Part shown: positions 62,035 through 64,000 of the stretch, piece after piece
How positions within the stretch are numbered: the first letter of the stretch is position 1
Layout of the letters: each line of letters opens with the position of its first letter
Source of the DNA: Eggerthellales bacterium
GTDB taxonomy: Bacteria; Actinomycetota; Coriobacteriia; Coriobacteriales; Eggerthellaceae
Length of the DNA stretch: 64,000 nt
NCBI GenBank assembly: GCA_029225085.1
Contig: JAQXVU010000085.1
Location: 1-64,000 of the forward strand
Direction of reading: 5' to 3'
Notes under the pieces: generated by a model
The model's input: the letters and a program-made list of their open reading frames with translations, nothing else
Database searches by the model: none
Told to the model about the DNA's origin: nothing
Translations under genes and position numbers: made by a program

Positions 62035-63591
62035 ATGGATAAGCAATCGACCGAGAAGCGTTTCGCGCTGCTCATCGACGCGGACAACGTCTCCGCAAAG
62101 TACTTGCAGCCCATCCTCGATGAGCTGTCTAAATACGGCACCGTCACCTACAAGCGCATCTATGGCGACTGGACGCTGGCCAGCCATGTTAAGTGGAAGA
62201 AGGTGCTGCTGGAGAATTCCATCACGCCTATTCAGCAGTTCGGCTACACCCAGGGCAAAAACGCCACAGACTCTGCCATGATCATCGACGCCATGGATAT
62301 CCTCTACACCAATTCTGTGGAAGGATTCTGCATCGTCTCCTCCGACTCCGACTTCACCCGCCTGGCTGTGCGCCTGCGCGAGGGCGGCCTCACCGTCATC
62401 GGCATGGGCGAAAAGAAGACCCCGGTGCCTTTCCGCAAAGCCTGCGACATCTTCACCACCCTCGAGCTGCTGGTGCAGGGTAACCGTCAGAGCAGCGGTG
62501 ACTTCACCAGCAAGGAGCTCATCGAGAAAGCCGTGGTAGACATCATCGCCACCAACCAAAACAACGGCAAGGGCACGGGCCTGGGCGAGATCGGAAGCCG
62601 CCTGCAGAAGCGCTACCCCGACTTCGACGTTCGCAACTATGGCACCAACCTGCTGTCCCGCCTGCTCGACGAGTTCGAGAGCGTGAAGATCGTCCGCGAC
62701 CACAACAACGTAGCGGTCATGCTCACCGAAGATGCCGAGGTCATGGGCAGGACGGCCCTCGACCTGAAGGGCCGCAAGCCCTCTCATTCCAAAGCGGAGG
62801 AGAACGGCAAGAAGGACAAGGGCGCGGCAAGCGACAGCTCCTCCGACAACGGTTCTCCCGACAACGACGAAAGCACTTTCGCCGGCATGTCCGATGATGC
62901 TGACGCTTCGTCTGCCGCGACCGCCCCAGACGCAGATGCAGCAATCGCCGATGCAAACGCTGCTAACGCTGGCGCTACGGAGGGCGAGCAGGAGGAGAGC
63001 AAGAGCGCAAAGCGCCGCCGCAAGCGCCGCAACTCCCGTAAGACCAAGAAGGTGGAAGCGGAGACCAGCGAGCAGGCCGAGAGCGAAGCTGGTGCCGAGG
63101 CCGCAACTGACGAGCACGCCGAAGTTGCAGATGAAACCCCAGCCGACGAGCAAACCAGCACCGAAGCTGAAACCCCAGCTAACGAGCAGACCGAAGGCGA
63201 AGCACCCGCCGAGCCTGAGACCGCTGAGCAGGTTGAAGCAGTTGAATCCGCCGGGGCTGAAGTCGAGGAGACTTCTACCGAGAACGCCGAGCCGGCCGCT
63301 GCTGTCGAAGCCAAAGAGGTTGCCGCCGAGTCTGATCAGCCCGTCGAAAACGAGCTGCCCGCCGACCTGGCTGCCGAAGTTGCCCGCGCCAACGACTTCA
63401 TCATGACCCGCTTGGGCAATGCCGGCGACGAAGGCATCCCCATGGGCAACCTCTCTAAGATGGTTCGCAACCGCTTCAAGCGCTTCAAGGTTCGCGAGCT
63501 GGGATTCCAGCATCTGCGCGGTTACCTCGAGAGCCTTGGCACCATCGCCATCACCAAGGAAGGCAACGAGTTCATCGCCCGCCTGAAGTAA
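62035..63591 (+). CDS. NYN-domain (LabA/PIN-like) RNase with two OST-HTH/LOTUS domains
   Basis: A 518-residue protein. Residues 10-140 are a NYN domain: ALLIDADNVSAKYLQPI, GNATDSAMIIDAMDIL-type and IVSSDSDFTRLAVRLRE supply the aspartates of a PIN-like nuclease. Residues 155-240 form an OST-HTH (LEKAVVDII...GEIGSRLQKRYPDFDVRNYG). A long acidic Ala/Glu-rich linker (about 245-445) follows, with a basic KRRRKRRN patch, then a second OST-HTH (PMGNLSKMVRNRFKRFKVRE). It likely acts on RNA. TAAGGA lies upstream of the ATG. Confidence 0.85.
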   Translation: MDKQSTEKRFALLIDADNVSAKYLQPILDELSKYGTVTYKRIYGDWTLASHVKWKKVLLENSITPIQQFGYTQGKNATDSAMIIDAMDILYTNSVEGFCIVSSDSDFTRLAVRLREGGLTVIGMGEKKTPVPFRKACDIFTTLELLVQGNRQSSGDFTSKELIEKAVVDIIATNQNNGKGTGLGEIGSRLQKRYPDFDVRNYGTNLLSRLLDEFESVKIVRDHNNVAVMLTEDAEVMGRTALDLKGRKPSHSKAEENGKKDKGAASDSSSDNGSPDNDESTFAGMSDDADASSAATAPDADAAIADANAANAGATEGEQEESKSAKRRRKRRNSRKTKKVEAETSEQAESEAGAEAATDEHAEVADETPADEQTSTEAETPANEQTEGEAPAEPETAEQVEAVESAGAEVEETSTENAEPAAAVEAKEVAAESDQPVENELPADLAAEVARANDFIMTRLGNAGDEGIPMGNLSKMVRNRFKRFKVRELGFQHLRGYLESLGTIAITKEGNEFIARLK

Positions 63592-63608
63592 AGCTATCCT
63601 TCGCGACC

Positions 63609-64000
63609 CTACAGGTCCGTCTTCATGAGGTTGCCGATAGCTAGGATGTACACCCGCAGAGCCTGCTTCAGCTCCTCCTCGGAAACGCCCTCGTCAGGAC
63701 CGTGCATGTTGCCCGCCCAAGCAGGCTTCACGAAATGTTCCTCATCGAGAGGACCGAAGCTGGCTGCCTTGGGGAAGTGACGAGCGTAGGTTCCGCCGCC
63801 CATGGTGAAGGGCTCCCCGGTAAAGCCGGATGCCTGTACATAGGCATCGAGGAGCTGGGTGATTGCGGGACTCTTGGGGTCTACCAGGAAGGGAGGATTG
63901 CTGCCGTCCTCGGTGGCGGATCCGGAAACATTGGCCACCAGCATAGATGCAGCACGGAACAAAGTGTCGGCATCGGTGCAGGTAGGATAGCGAATATCGA
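63609..64000 (-). CDS. M20 family dipeptidase (PepV-like), C-terminal part
   Basis: The frame is open to the right edge; in-window residues begin DIRYPTCTDADTLFRAA and end AIGNLMKTDL. FTMGGGTYARHFPKAASFG and HGPDEGVSEEELKQALRVYI match the C-terminal catalytic domain of PepV-type zinc dipeptidases. The N-terminal metal-binding half is outside the window. It is convergent with the NYN gene; 17 bp separate the two stops. Confidence 0.85.
   Translation of the reverse strand, partial: DIRYPTCTDADTLFRAASMLVANVSGSATEDGSNPPFLVDPKSPAITQLLDAYVQASGFTGEPFTMGGGTYARHFPKAASFGPLDEEHFVKPAWAGNMHGPDEGVSEEELKQALRVYILAIGNLMKTDL

Overview
The window reads as chromosomal DNA of a GC-rich Gram-positive anaerobe, most likely a member of the Coriobacteriia (Actinomycetota; an Eggerthellales-like gut organism is my best guess, from gene content only). 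Support: a single TsaB-RimI-TsaD triple fusion, a FolP-FolK fusion, an S13-S11-S4-RpoA-L17 tail followed by EcfT, a HrcA/CIRCE-type groES-groEL operon, menaquinone methylation (UbiE/MenG), [NiFe]-hydrogenase maturation genes beside a Tat operon, class III CoA-transferases, and an LPXTG adhesin with its own sortase. Most genes lie on the minus strand.

Layout. 1-340: 3' end of an IS256-type element. 499-4615: a LysR regulator and an MFS transporter (minus), divergent from a strongly expressed SDR dehydrogenase. 4690-5105: a possible small RNA. 5265-10713: dgt, recR, ybaB, dnaX, dedA and the SRP RNA. 10973-12346: an SPFH protein with zinc ribbons. 12350-13700: a non-coding repeat element (A). 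13770-18724: folC, UDG, alr, HAD phosphatase and ecfT. 18800-22219: rplQ, rpoA, rpsD, rpsK, rpsM, rpmJ and infA. 22540-22893: tRNA-Lys and tRNA-Gln. 23259-26714: thioester adhesin and class B sortase. 26754-29920: a metal permease and groES-groEL. 30245-32091: ABC-F ATPase with a long leader. 32260-32830: a decayed gene. 32953-36687: hypB, hypA, tatC, tatA/B, a small membrane protein and menG. 37118-43351: tsaBD, tsaE, folD, fchA and fhs (one-carbon metabolism). 43778: coaX. 44722-48599: two CoA-transferases and a Zn-alcohol dehydrogenase. 49045-60289: bioY, a bactofilin-like membrane protein, birA, folP-folK, ftsH, hpt, aminotransferase, an XRE regulator (plus), maf and tilS. 60389-63591: a YvlD-type protein, repeat element B, a truncated deacylase remnant and a NYN/OST-HTH protein. 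63609-64000: a partial M20 dipeptidase.

The genes fall into functional sets: folate and C1 units (folC, folP-folK, fhs-fchA-folD), biotin uptake and use (bioY, birA, with ecfT nearby), t6A tRNA modification (tsaE, tsaBD), hydrogenase maturation with Tat export, and an organic-acid/CoA-ester module (CoA-transferases plus dehydrogenase, with the SDR/MFS/LysR cluster possibly related).

The most unusual signals are non-coding. (i) At least seven genes (HAD, menG, tsaD, folD, aminotransferase, maf, tilS) end in imperfect repeats in which the gene-proximal copy contains the stop codon and further copies continue into the intercistronic gap. (ii) Two colinear elements 48 kb apart (A and B) carry an approximately 17-19 bp CATATG/ATGTGCCAAT-type motif in a conserved plus-plus/minus-minus-minus layout with 52-53 bp spacing; element A also has a second motif in inverted pairs about 50 bp apart. 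(iii) A hairpin masks the adhesin ribosome binding site, the ABC-F leader contains a three-codon ORF, and an 8-bp repeat expansion breaks a small gene.
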